Below are positions 1 through 38,499 of a stretch of 64,000 nucleotides of DNA, piece after piece. This stretch comes from Babylonia areolata (taxonomy: Eukaryota > Mollusca > Gastropoda > Neogastropoda > Buccinidae): contig NC_134891.1 in the NCBI RefSeq assembly GCF_041734735.1, positions 4,966,230 through 5,030,229 of the forward strand. The letters are read 5' to 3'. Below the pieces are notes generated by a model. That model did not search any database. It saw only the letters and a program-made list of their open reading frames with translations, and was not told the origin of the DNA. A program made the position numbers and the translations under genes. Every line of letters begins with the position of its first letter. Within the stretch, counting starts at the first letter, position 1.

Positions 1-135
1 CAGCATGCACACCCCCGAAAGCGGAGTATGCCTGCCTACATGGCGGGGTAAAAACGGTCATACACGTAAAAGCCCACTCGTGTGCATACGAGTGAACGTG
101 GGGGTTGCAGCCCACGAACGAAGAAGAAGAAGAAG
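1..135 (+). mobile_element. SINE family 2, 3' part, cut by window edge
   Basis: CAGCATGCACACCCCCGAAA through CAGCCCACGAACG then (GAA)n matches the 3' part of the copies at 21155 and 30722. Confidence 0.8.
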
Positions 136-1845
136 AGAAGAAGAAGATACTGAAAGACCCCCGGCATCCCCATGAGGGATACTAATACTTCTACCGGTAC
201 TTTTATGCCACAGGAAAGACGCCTTACAGTACAAGGAAGCAATGTATCCCTTCATCGTCATCAATATAAACAAAATAGTCTCAAAGTCTCTGTGGCCTTT
301 CATGCCCTGCTCTCATGGTGACCTCAGTTTCGATACCCCTCCACTTCCGTGCTTGGGGTGAGTCCTGTCAATGTCGTCAGTGTCGGCAGATTCATGGGGG
401 GGGGCTGTTGTTTGAGGGGCGTGGTGGCGGTCTCCACTCTGGGAGGGACGCTCACTCACTCTGGCTCCGCAACTAAGCCATTATTGTCATTAGTAGGGGG
501 CTTAGTATGTGGTGTCCTAAGTACGTTAAAACAGAACAGGCACCACTGAACACCCCCGAAGTGACTCAGCAGCAGTGCAGGGTCTCCTCTGGTGTGTGGC
601 CTCCTGGCGACCTAACATCAGTGGTTCCCTGTGGACTGCCGACACTGGAACTGCGACGGACAAACCCAGGTGTGGCCGTGCATGGGGGGATCTAAATGAG
701 CGGCATGGGAGTAATGCCACTGAAACAGTGCAGATGATGGGGGAAAAAAAAAAAAAAAAAAAAGGAAGCAATGTATCTAAACAAGAATCAAGAACTTCTG
801 TGGACTCAATTACAAACACCAGACAAAAAGAAGCCTGAATGAAATAAAATTTTTAAAAAAATTCAAGAACACCCAAAACACAGGTGGGTAAAGAACTGAA
901 ACTTTTTAACTTGCACATTTTCACACAACGCACGCATATGCACACGCATGCAAATACACACAAAACTGCAAAAACTAACACAGAAAACTGCAACAATTAA
1001 TCCTGGTCTGTGAAAAAAAAAAAAAAAAAAAAAGTCCTGAATGCAAATCACAACCTCAATTTACAACTGAAAAGCGCAAATGTATACCATCAATTCAGGC
1101 AGAGCTAACTCATTCACAACACAAGTTAAACCAACAGTTAACTCTTACCAACAACCTACCTGTAACGCATATGCATCAACATTGCTACTCTGTAATCATT
1201 CACAAAACAGTGTTACTACCATTTATTCATATCTGTAAATGAAACATTGTTTCTGGTATTTTCAATTTGAAAAGAAACTCAATATATGGATAATAAGAAA
1301 AGTAGCTTCTGATGTACAAAAACAGGTTCAAACCCATAACATGCTAGAAAAAAAAAAGATCAAAATTAACAAACCAACAACAACAACAACAAAAACAACA
1401 AAAAAAACAAACGACAAAAAACATTGAGTCGCTTTCTGTTATTAATGAATAACTGTTTAGAAAATTGAAAGACTTTTAGAAAGAAAGCAGTCAATGATTT
1501 TAAGGTCACTGAACACTTTCTAAATAAGCTTGCTCAACATAGTTTACTAATGCTTCTGCTGGTACTTTTATGTTCATTTTATAGTTCTAACGCGCTTTCT
1601 TTTCTCTTTTTTTCATGATATCTATTCCTGTAAATGATAGAGGTATGGGAAAAAAAGTTGATGCATAAATCAAAAAAATACTCTGGATGAATATGAACCA
1701 TAATACCAACAAGTGATTTTCAAAATAAAAATCAGTCATCCATCCCTTATGTCTACTGTTTCCAGTGTCTTTACATTATAACCAGGTACAGCACCATTTG
1801 AACTGGCTTATAAAAGCTGGTCTAGTTACCAAACTCTTGTCTAAA
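136..1845. other. AT-rich DNA, no gene seen
   Basis: Poly-A runs at about 742 and 1013 and unassigned sequence; presumably PFK intron 10 or flank. Confidence 0.5.
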
Positions 1846-2890
1846 CCCTTTAGCTGCCATGGAAATAAGATTAAAGTAAAATCTATTTGCCAGGGGGGTT
1901 TTTTCACACAAAAAATGTGTATAAATTTTCAAAAAATTCTGTGCTCTTTGCTATTGGAGAAAGACCCATAAAAGTATATATTTTCTGCAAGGTAAATGAA
2001 TAAAGACTACAAAACACATGATGTTTTCCCATTTTATATATACTTTTAGTGACATGCTGTTGTTTTGAAATCAGTGTTTTGTTTTTTGTCACATTTTCAG
2101 CTTGCTCATTACAAACATTAGTCAGGTAACTTGCACTAAAATATCATATTTTCTAGACAAATGGATATCTGCACACACAAAACCATACAGAACAACCACA
2201 ATAAAAAAAAATTTTTTTAATTAAAACAGATAGATACACAATGCATTGTGACTTCTCCAAATGATAATATGGATGTGAGGCCACGCCCCCTCAGTCTCAC
2301 ACGGTCACTTTATCCAGTTCTCATCAGACCGCGTTGGCTGAGTGCCAAGAAAATCACTCACACTGTGGCCTGCTAATAATTTGGTCACTTCCATCGTCTG
2401 CAACAGCTTACAACTCACTGATAGTCGTATCTTGGCCACGCTCTTGATTGCTCCCTTTATTTTCTATCAAATCATCCTATAAATGTTCATCACTGTCTTC
2501 TCCTTCGAATTTACGCTTCAATTCTTTCTGAGCATCAGCTAAAGAAAGCAATCTTGGTTGATTTAGTTTGCCACAATCGCATGTCTCGAGCACAACGTCA
2601 GTCCGAAATTTTGTTGAGCGAGCGAGGAGAGGAGTCAGGCAATCACTGTGGCCAGTAACCCAACCAAAACGTTCAAATAAGGGACTACCTCATGACGTAG
2701 ATGGTGTTTCTAGCTATGAATAGAATCTAAAAAGATTCCCAACCTAAAGTGACCAGTATTTTTGCCAACAAACTCAATGCAAACCAGGGAAAAGTCCGAG
2801 TATTTCGATGATGAGTTATCTCGTCCTTGTGGCAGCCTAGCGTACATGCTTGCGATGATGAGTGATCTCATCCAATAGGCAGCCTAGGGG
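1846..2890. mobile_element. piggyBac-like non-autonomous element, copy 1
   Basis: Ends CCCTTTAGCTGCC and GGCAGCCTAGGGG form imperfect terminal inverted repeats flanked by TAAA on the left and TTAA on the right. It is about 1045 bp and paralogous to 29068-30116. The minus strand keeps a short acidic coding remnant ending FEGEDSDEHL. Confidence 0.7.
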
Positions 2891-4029
2891 TTAATTATGT
2901 TTCATGGGGATTTTTCCTACTCATGCTGGAAGCAATGAACTATGATCAACATCCTTCAGCAGTGTGCCTTAACATAATGTCCTCATCTTAAACAAGAATC
3001 AAGAACTTCCATGAAATCATTAACATAAATAATAAAATCTATTACAGAAAAAAAAAAGAAAAAAAGAGGCAAAGCTTTTATGGTTCACATGATCCCTGCT
3101 GGTTAAAAAAAAAAGAAATGAAAAAGAAACTGAAAACGAGGTACAATTACAAAACAAAAGAAAAGACAATCACAATGCATGGAAACTGAAAAAAAAAACT
3201 GATCCAAATCATACTTTTTGCAAGCCATCACAAACAAGTGTTTGTTGAACCAAAACATTGTATACTGGAAAGGGAATTATTCCATCAAAAGCAGCTGACA
3301 CCAGCATTTCATTGTTTTACAATCTCATCTACCGAAGTTTCAAGCTTTCTTGGGCTGGACAGTCCCGGCTACATAGCACAAGCATTACTCTGTTTAAATC
3401 TTAACGACTTAATGCTGTACGTTCATATTTATCAAACTTTTAACCTCTTCCCATCTTTTCCAAAACGTTAACTCTCTGCAGCTTCACAATGGTAGTCGCT
3501 ATCGCATGCTGAATGATTCCCACAGAAACCAACTTTGAGGCAAGAGAAGAAGAAGGTCTTCAACTCGATTGATCAGTGTGTTTATTGCAGTTGATTCAGT
3601 ACCTGCTTTTCCATGCTGGCATACAAGACGCACACAAAGACACAATGATGCCGTTAGTGTGATCCATTCATTCTTTTCCTCTTCTTCTCACTGCCGACAA
3701 CAAAGCCACGCTGTCTCAAACCTTGAACAAACATGATTTCTGCTAATCCAGTAATCATCTGGAAAACAACCCAAATCAAATCTTGCAGAATCGCGAGGAA
3801 AATGACGTAAAATGCCCATTATCTGGAAATTCAGTTTAATCCAGAAGATCTGCAGAAACTCTTAAAACTGGAATGAGTCGAAAGACCTAACGTTTTCCTC
3901 TAAGGCCAAACTTGGTGTTGACAGACTAAGTATTTCCAGAGAAAATAAATTTGTAAAAGTTAACCACACACATACTCAAAGTTATATGTATGCACATACA
4001 TACATACATACATACATACACGTATGATA
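2891..4029. other. AT-rich DNA, no gene seen
   Basis: Holds A-runs, a repeat Y remnant at 3900-3975 and (ATAC)n at 3998-4022. No exon with PFK motifs. Confidence 0.5.
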
Positions 4030-4326
4030 GTCGGTCATGTCCAACTGACCATCAGAACAGCAGAGGAGGCAACTGTTATCCCAACTATCTGGGCTACAAT
4101 TTGATTATAGTGGACAGTGTCTTGCCCAAGTCACATCCCAACTTTCTCGGCCATGAGGGTTTTAGGACAGTCAGCACTGGGGTAGTTCCCAAAGGCCAAC
4201 TAGCCCCCAAAGCTGCAGCACTAAGAGCCAGTGCAATCTTGCCTCCTAAGCTGTAAATGAATTCCCATTGATGCAGAGAAACCACTGATCAGTCAGCTCT
4301 CACTTTGCTGTTGGCCCAACTGTCGG

Positions 4327-4335
<9 letters not shown>
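4030..4335 (+). repeat. Dispersed repeat X, copy 1
   Basis: CCATCAGAACAGCAGAGGAG through TCACTTTGCTG, also found at 22315 and, reversed, in each RPL19 intron 4 unit. Confidence 0.75.
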
Positions 4336-4369
<34 letters not shown>

Positions 4370-5114
4370 GACAACTGAAACAGCAATATTACACACTCAC
4401 TTTGTTTGCAAACCAAAGAGACCGACATTCAGTGCAAATGTCAACAACAGTTTCAACTACATCTATTTTTTTTTTTATGTTTCAGATGCCATTCAAATAT
4501 CTCAGTGGCTGCACCTGCTGCTGCCAATTCCAGCACCCAATTCCATCAGCACAGACAGCTGGTCGCTGCCACAGCACACCACCAAAAGTCACCGGTTTGG
4601 CACAGTCGTGGAAAACAATACATCAGTTGCAGCTGAAAAGGCGCGGCTTCCAATACCAAGCACACGGTCTCAGCTCTGCGCACCCAGAGAAACAAGTTGG
4701 CGGCTGGGTGCAATTGGAAATCTCAGCTTACATCCTGCAAATCTCAAACGTCCAAAAGCCTGCCTAACAAAGATGCTTTTTATCTGGAACTTTGCTGGTC
4801 ATGTCTTTTGTATTCACTGACTCAGCAACATTCTGCACGGTTTCAGTTTCAGTTTCTCAAGGACGTGTCAATGCCTTCAGACAAATCCATATATGCTACA
4901 CCATATCTGCAAGGCAGATGCCTGACCAGCAGCATAACCCAACGTGCACGTGCACATGCAATCAAAACTCCAAATTCAGCCAGAGGCCTGTTGTGGACAA
5001 TGTACTGAAACTACAGTTTTCAGTGTAGCAGTAGCTTCAAGTCACAGACTTTCAAGCGACAAGGGAAAGAAGAAAAAAAAACACCTGCTCCCAAACACCA
5101 GCAACTTCAACACA

Positions 5115-5696
5115 TTATCCACAACAGACCTGCACAACCAAAAACATCCAAACCAGCCGACGGGAAACAGCAGTCTGGAAAAACTGCATGCCACTGACCG
5201 GTGGCATTCCATGCTTGGGGACCTGTGGCATTCCCTGCATGGGTTTCTCTGCTGGAGGCATTTCTTGCTTGGGTTTAGCTACCGGCGGCATTTCCTGCAA
5301 GGCTTTCTCCGCTGGCGGCAGTGCCTGCATGGGTTTCGTAACCGGCGAGCTCCCTTTGATCTCGCATTTATCTGTTCTGTCCCCAATCCTGACGTTCACA
5401 TTGATCTGAAGTTTGGGCGAAGCCACGCCCACTCTGGGCGAAGTTTCATCGACTCTGGGTGAAGGCGCAACTCTGGGCGAAGGTGCGTCAACTTTGGGTG
5501 AAGGCGCGTCAACGTTGGGCGAAGGCGCAACTTTGGGTGAAAACATGTCAGCTGTGGGTGCGGGCTCGCCTTTGCAGGCCGGACACAACAATATCTGATC
5601 CTCTCCATCCAGTTCCTGGTGTGCACAGTACCACATTGCTGAACAAAGTTTGTAAAAGCACCCCCTGTCTGAAGGAGGCATTTCATCATAAGGCAC
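5115..5696 (-). CDS. Unrecognised open frame, cysteine-containing head and proline-rich repeats
   Basis: A 193-codon open frame from ATG at 5696. Residues 13-42 contain spaced cysteines and a histidine ending in CPAC, possibly zinc-binding. Residues about 53-95 are PSP-V repeats (APSPKVDAPSPRV style). Residues about 120-165 are a second repeat, MPPAEKPMQ-MPPVAKPKQ. It lies on the same strand as PFK, in its putative intron 10. No family is recognised. Periodic repeats can keep a frame open by chance, so it may be a minisatellite, a retroposed fragment, or an exon of an unknown gene. Confidence 0.3.
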   Translation of the reverse strand: MPYDEMPPSDRGCFYKLCSAMWYCAHQELDGEDQILLCPACKGEPAPTADMFSPKVAPSPNVDAPSPKVDAPSPRVAPSPRVDETSPRVGVASPKLQINVNVRIGDRTDKCEIKGSSPVTKPMQALPPAEKALQEMPPVAKPKQEMPPAEKPMQGMPQVPKHGMPPVSGMQFFQTAVSRRLVWMFLVVQVCCG

Positions 5697-5757
5697 TCAC
5701 CAAGCCTCAGGCTGTTCTCAAACTTTCAGCTTCACAGGCAGGCAAAGAAATACAGAA

Positions 5758-6355
5758 CAAGAGAGGCAAGGCCTTCAAGACTCACTTGTGATACACTGAA
5801 CAAAAAAATCCAAGCTTTTTACGTATTGAGTATAATTTCAAAATGTAATGTTTAAGATGAGAAAGATCAGTTTAAAGCAAATTAACTCCCCTAGCATTAA
5901 TTACAGAGTAATTTCCCTTTTTTACTATCTGCACCAAAACGTTTGCAAAATAAATAAAAGTTCCATGCTTAGCAAAAGAAGTTCCTGTTTGAACAAAAAA
6001 ATGATAAAAATGACTGCTCTTGTTGTTGTGTCAGAATATCAGATCAAAGTGCCAAGTTTAGGGAATACAAAAAAATATAACAGTAAATGCAGTTTGCATA
6101 TAATTAGGCTTCTTCTTTTTTTTCTTCTTTTTTTTTTGTGCCCATCCCAGAGGTGCAATATTGTTTTAAACAAGATGACTGGAAAGAACTGAATTTTTCC
6201 TATTTTTATGCCTAATTTGGTGTCAACTGACAAAGTATTTGCAGAGAAAATGTCAATGTTAAAGTTTACCACGGACACACACACACACACAGACACACAC
6301 ACAACCAAACACCGGGTTAAAACACAGACTCACTTTGTTTACACAAGTGAGTCAA
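5758..6355 (+). repeat. Dispersed repeat Y, copy 1
   Basis: A 600-bp block from AGAGGCAAGGCCTTCAAGAC to CACTTTGTTTACACAAGTGA with an internal CA run. It is nearly identical to 16069-16686, so it is a recently moved or duplicated family; a remnant is at about 3900-3975. Confidence 0.8.
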
Positions 6356-7041
6356 AGAAAAAGCAAAAACAATGGAGGGAAAGGAATCAACAAGCAAGGC
6401 AGCTGTTTGCTTTCATTCCCGTGACCTACTCAACTCAGGTGATAAAGATGATTCACATGCCTGATACAGCAAATCACGCAGCCTTGCCAAACAACCAACC
6501 AGCCAAATCAAATCAAATCTCCTTCCCCACTGTGATAAACTGTATGTCTCTCTTGCAAAGTGGCAACAACATTCACATGCCAGTCCACTGCCACACAGAA
6601 TTCAAACCTTAAAAACGCTCTGCTAATGAGGATAAACTTATGGGGGGGAATCCTGGAACATAGCCACATCAGACAGGAAAGGGCATCACAAACATATAAC
6701 ACACAAGAAAAAGTTAAACGTATTACAAAATGCCATAAAAACCAGACCAACAAAAAAAAAAAAAAAAAAAAAAACTTAAGAAGTATGGTTCATCCACAAT
6801 TGTGTGCAAGCTTCCTAATCATAGGATAATATATCTTTTCCATTTACTGTTCTCCGAATGTTACACAGAGGATTACAAAAATCCAATTAAAAAACAAGAC
6901 GAATGCACAAAAAAAAACTGTTAACAACAACCAAAAAAATTACTCAAACATACTTGGACACCACTCTAATCGGCCTGTATTTTCTGGGCAATGCAGAGTA
7001 TTATCAAATTAAAGCGCCTAGTTATCAAGTGCAGAGGCAAC

Positions 7042-7165
7042 AGTTTCAGTTTCAGTAGCTCAAGGAGGCGTCACTGCGTTCGGACAAATCCATATACGCT
7101 ACACCACATCTGCCAAGCAGATGCCTGACCAGCAGCGTAACCCAACGCGCTTAGTCAGGCCTTGA
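7042..7165 (+). repeat. Short dispersed repeat Z (about 125 bp)
   Basis: TTTCAGTAGCTCAAGGAGGC through CAGCGTAACCCAACGCGCTT and AGTCAGGCCTTGAG, then an A-run. Other copies are at 4838-4950 (old), 38535-38660, 39297-39366 (minus, old) and the entries below. Confidence 0.8.
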
Positions 7166-9853
7166 GAAAAAAAAAAGGTGAATAAATAATAGATAAGCTT
7201 ACATAAATAAATAAATAAATAAATAAATAATAATAATAGCAACAACAGTGATTAGTAATTTCAAAGAAAGTTTTGTTTTTAAATGTCTACATTGGTTCCT
7301 TGGGGACGGGGGGGGGGGGGATGAAGATGAATGGATCAGAAAAGCAGAAGAAAAAAAAAATAACAGAGGCAAAGCTTTCATCATGGTTTACATGTGATTC
7401 CTGATGAGTTATGGAAAAAAAAAAATCTAATAAAATTTCAAAAACCAGGGTGGCGCAGGGGGATTGGGGGGGGAGTGGAGATGGGCGCGGGTTGGGGGTG
7501 GGGGTGGGGGTAACTGCAGGAGAAGAAGGAGGGATGAAGGAATAGTAGAAGACTAAACTTTAAAGACTGCAAGGGCTTCTGGCATTCAGGTCCATCATAG
7601 TTACAATATTTTTTTCGTATTTCATTCTTTTTGTAAAGAAAAAAGAAACAAACTAAAAACAAACAAACAAAAAAACACACTTAAACTCTTCAGTATCCAG
7701 CATTATTTTGTGTTGTGCTTCCCATTTGCTAGGCAAATTCAGGTTGCATAGGGTAATAATTAACAACACAATTCTAGCAAGAAAGTATACATAATGCCAT
7801 AATGCTCAGAAAGGAAAATGAACAGACTTTCAAATTCTCCTTGCCAGAAATCTATCTGACCCTTCGGTGGAGGTGGAAATACACTTTTTTGTTACACAAA
7901 AATACACTTTTTTGTTACACAAAAAATTATTATCTTCGCTTTCAAATGCCTGAGCAGTTATCTATAATCAAATTAATTGGGGCGGGTGGGGGGGGGGGGG
8001 GGGGAGGGAAGCCCAGATTCAGAATCTACATTCATTTTCCTTCACAAAAATGTTCATTGTCTTTTTGTGTATCTCCCACAGTTTCTGTACTTGAATTCAT
8101 TACCCCCCGAATCCTCAAAACCCCCGAATCCTCAAAACTCCCTGGCAAGGGGAGAGCACTTTTTTTTTCCTTCCCTTTTTTTTTTTTTTTTTTTTTTTTT
8201 AAACAAAATTCTTTGGTACTGAATGGGGGCTTAAAAAAAAAAAATTCTTTTTTTTCAAACATTTTTCTAAAAACCATACTGATACAAGTAACACAAGAAG
8301 ACCACATGGTTGCATTAACAAAGAGCATGACAGCCAAAAATCAATCAAGAAATAAGTCAACTTTCAAACCCATGAACAAAACAAAACAAAAATCACTTTT
8401 AAATCAATGAACAACACAAAAAGAAAATGAACAAAAAAAAGCATAAAATTCACATATTTTCTAAAATATGTATAAGAAAAATAACAAGAAAACCAAAACA
8501 AAAAATAACAACAGGCAGACATACACATATATACACATATACAAAGAACGCGTTTGAGCCACATGTGCGTTATTATTCATATGGTTTAAACAGTATTTTA
8601 TTTGGAACATGTCACAATACAACACAGATATCGATGAACAGGACAACAAGACAAACTTAAATAAAGTCCTGTCCTGACACATGTTCATACTGAATGTGTG
8701 ACGGATGTCATCATAACTAGAAGACGTGAACATACATGAGTTCTGAACAAACCTAAGCTGAGATATAAATAAAGTGAAGAAAATGAATAATAAACGAGTG
8801 GTGGAGGAAGAAGTCAATAGAGAGAGAACGAGAAGCATCAACACATTATTATTCATATCAACACAAACCTACAGGACTATTGTGAGTTTTTTCTGGAATG
8901 ACCCCACTTCACCCACACACCCCCACTTCGCCCACACACATGCGCGCACGCACGCACACACACACACACACTTACACACACAAACAAATAAACAAGTTTG
9001 TTGTTTTTTTCTAATACAAAAGGAAAAATCAAAACAAATGGATAGTACAAGTCATCACAAAACAAAATAAAGAAGAGGGGGGATAGAAATAACTGAAGTG
9101 TAAAAGGGGAGAAAAAAAAAAAAGGAAAGGAAAGATAATCACACAAAAACTGACAGAAACAGAATGAAAGAAAAAAAAACCTTTTTATTCCCAAAAAAAA
9201 GAAAAGAAAAGAAAAGAAAAAAAAAAGAAAAAGAAAAAGAAAGCTGGAATGAGGACAACGCACAGACAAAAGAACGCTAAGCTGCCGTCTTTGGCACAAT
9301 CATCCTACCTGGCATGGTGTGGTAGAACTGCCTGTACATTGTACGTTTGCCGGAGGATTTAGCTTGCTCAGCAATCGGTATGTCATCAAATTATTCCGGA
9401 AACTCCTACACACCATCAAAACACATTGGCCAGTTTCCAATAATGTTACTCAAACTGCCATACAGTTAGTTATACAGCCCAAAACTCATGTTAATCGTTC
9501 TTCCCAAAGAGTAGGTACGTTCACATGCGTACATGAAGCCTTGCGTTTTGTTTGGTTTTTTTGTTGTTGTTGTTTTATCAATTACACAAAAACAACAACA
9601 TAAAAAAACAAGCAAAACCACAGACCATCTATAACCTGTAAAATGAGGCACATCTAGCAAATACATTTCGTCTCCTTGAATTTTCCTATCATCAGATTCC
9701 ATGTGTTGTCCAGCACACAAACTCATACCCACAACAATCACTTTCATAAAATCTATCCTATGATTTTCATACAATATACATTTTTACTTTCATACCAACT
9801 GCAGTATCATTTTCATAGACTCTTATATCATTTTCGTACAATCTGCATTATCT
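7166..9853. other. Simple-repeat-rich DNA, no gene seen
   Basis: (AAAT)n at 7203, G-runs at 7309, 7470 and 7989, T-run at 8179, CA run at 8950, GA-rich at 9100-9240. Nothing coding was recognised. Confidence 0.5.
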
Positions 9854-10250
9854 AGTGATGGCCTAGAGGTAACGCGTCCACCTAGGAAGCAAGAAAATCT
9901 GAGCGCACTGGTTCGAATCACGGCTCAGCCGCCGATGTTTTCTCCTCCTCCAATAGACCTCGAGTAGTGGTCTGGACGCTAGTCATTCGGATGAGACAAT
10001 AAACCGAGGTCCCGTGTGCAACATGCACTTAGCGCACGTAAAAGAACCCACGGCAACAAAAGGGTTGTTCCTGGCAAAATTCTGTAGAAAAATCCACTTC
10101 GATAGGAAAAACAAATAAAACTACATGCAGGAAAAAACACAAAAAAATGGTTGGCGCTGTAGCGTAGCGACGCGCTCTCCCTGGGGAGAGCAGCCCGAAT
10201 TTCACACAGAGAAATCTGTTGTGATAAAAAGAAATACAAATACAAAAACA
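9854..10250 (+). mobile_element. SINE family 1 (tRNA head), copy 1
   Basis: tRNA-like head with B box GGTTCGAATCACGG, a core containing AAGAACCCACGGCAACAAAA, and a 3' tail (AAATAC)n. Full length, about 395 bp. Confidence 0.85.
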
Positions 10251-10649
10251 AAATCTTGGATCTTGTGCATGTGCATGTGCATCTTACTTTGGCTTTTTTT
10301 TTTTGTTTGTTTGTTTGGGTCCCTTATTGGCGGCGGCTTTCCCTGTTTTCTCTGTCGTCGTCTCTGACGTTCAGTTTGTTCTTGCTCCTCTTGGCTAGAG
10401 CAGGGCAGATTTGGCAGGGTCTCTTATTACCAATGTAGCAGCAAAATTTGCCCCAAAAGAGCAAACCGACGGACTAGTTTGAATCACTTTGACATGGTAA
10501 GTATATTCCACCAAACAGGGAGAAAATACAAACGCCTCACGTTTGTATGAAAATAATGATAATATAGACTGTATGAAAGTAATAACGTAGATTGTTTGGA
10601 AATGATAATAAAGTTTGTATGGAAATGATAATGTAGATTGTATGAAGAT

Positions 10650-10880
10650 GATTTGTATTTGTATTGCTTTTTATCACAACAGATTTCTCTGTGTGAAATT
10701 CGGGCTGCTGTCCCCAGGGAGAGCGCGTCACTACACTACAGCGCCACCATTTTTTTTTTTTTTTTTTTTTTGTATTTTTTCCTGCATGCAGTTGTATTTG
10801 GCAGCCGAACCGTGATTCGAACCAGTGCACTCAGATTCTCTCGCTTCCAAGGTGGACGCGTTACCTCTAGGCCATCAGAT
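10650..10880 (-). mobile_element. SINE family 1, copy 2, internally deleted
   Basis: The head (with B box) and 3' portion are present; the AAGAACCCACGG core is missing. Confidence 0.8.
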
Positions 10881-11408
10881 GGCTGTGGAACTCTACAGGA
10901 GTCTATTGCATTTCAGACTGACTAGAGCAGGGCGGACTTGGCTGGGTGTCTTATTACTGAGTTAGCCAGAAAAGCTGGCCACATTTGGCAGGTTTGCATC
11001 AGCCGGGCATGGTACAATACATGACAACAATTTTTTTTTTTTTTTTGTGCTATCTATGCAATTAATTTCGTACAAAATACATTACTGTTATTATTATCAT
11101 TATCATACAATCAATATATCAAGTTCATACAATCTACATTTTCTTCATACAATATACATTATCATCTTCATGAAAACTACAAAGTCAATTTCATATCATC
11201 TATACATCATTTTCATACAATCAAATATATCACTTTCATACAATTAAAATCAGTATTTTAATGAGGAAGATTACTCTCATTACTATGTTATCACTTTGAT
11301 ACAATCTATATATCTGTCTTCATACGATCAACTTAAATCATTTTTCATGCAATCTACATTATCGTTCCCAATCAATGACCGGTTTTTTCTGAGGTCCCCG
11401 CCACTCAC
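10881..11408. other. AT-rich intronic DNA, CATACAATCTAC-like words
   Basis: Loosely repeated words TCATACAATCTACATTATC across 11090-11370, also at 9730-9850 and reversed at 10545-10650, suggest an old degenerate tandem repeat. Confidence 0.4.
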
Positions 11409-37808
<26,400 letters not shown>

Positions 37809-38499
37809 TTTCTGTGAATATGAAAAGTACTTTCAGTGCCTCTGTTGTCGTTTCCACTGAAGTCTTCCGTTGCGATAACTTGCCCCAACCTTCACCTTGA
37901 CCGTTCTTGATTTGCAGATGTTTGGAAATGCCAACTTCCGGTGATGAGAGACACTGTAAAAACAAAACAAAAAAATGATGTTTTGTGTTACTCGGGATTT
38001 TACCTCATGTCCTATACGAAAAGATTTAGACAGAATTATAACTATATCCAGTGACACACAAAACAACTCAATAAAATCTGTGATTTATCCACAAAATATT
38101 TTTCTTTCAGCATCTGCGTCGGTATGTTTAACCTTGACCTTGGTCACTTTAGTTTGACCTGTCAAATCGTAACTTGTTTGGCCTCCGTCACATTCGATTA
38201 TTAAAATCTAGCCAATATGCATCGTTTTCGTACATACGTTACATAGAAAGTGAAAGGGCAAGATAAATTTTTGTTTCAGTTGAAAAAATAATGAAGATAA
38301 TTGACAATCAACACTAAGACCTGTACAACTGTATAATTGAGTTTTACGAGATTCCTCAAGTTACTAGTGTCTGGGCCGGCGTGAAATCCAGGGTGTTTTT
38401 AACGCCAAATTACCTATCATCATAGATACGTTCCACAATCAATAGCCGGAAGTCAATTGGAAACAAAATCAAGGACATTTAGCCCTTGAGTAACGTTTT

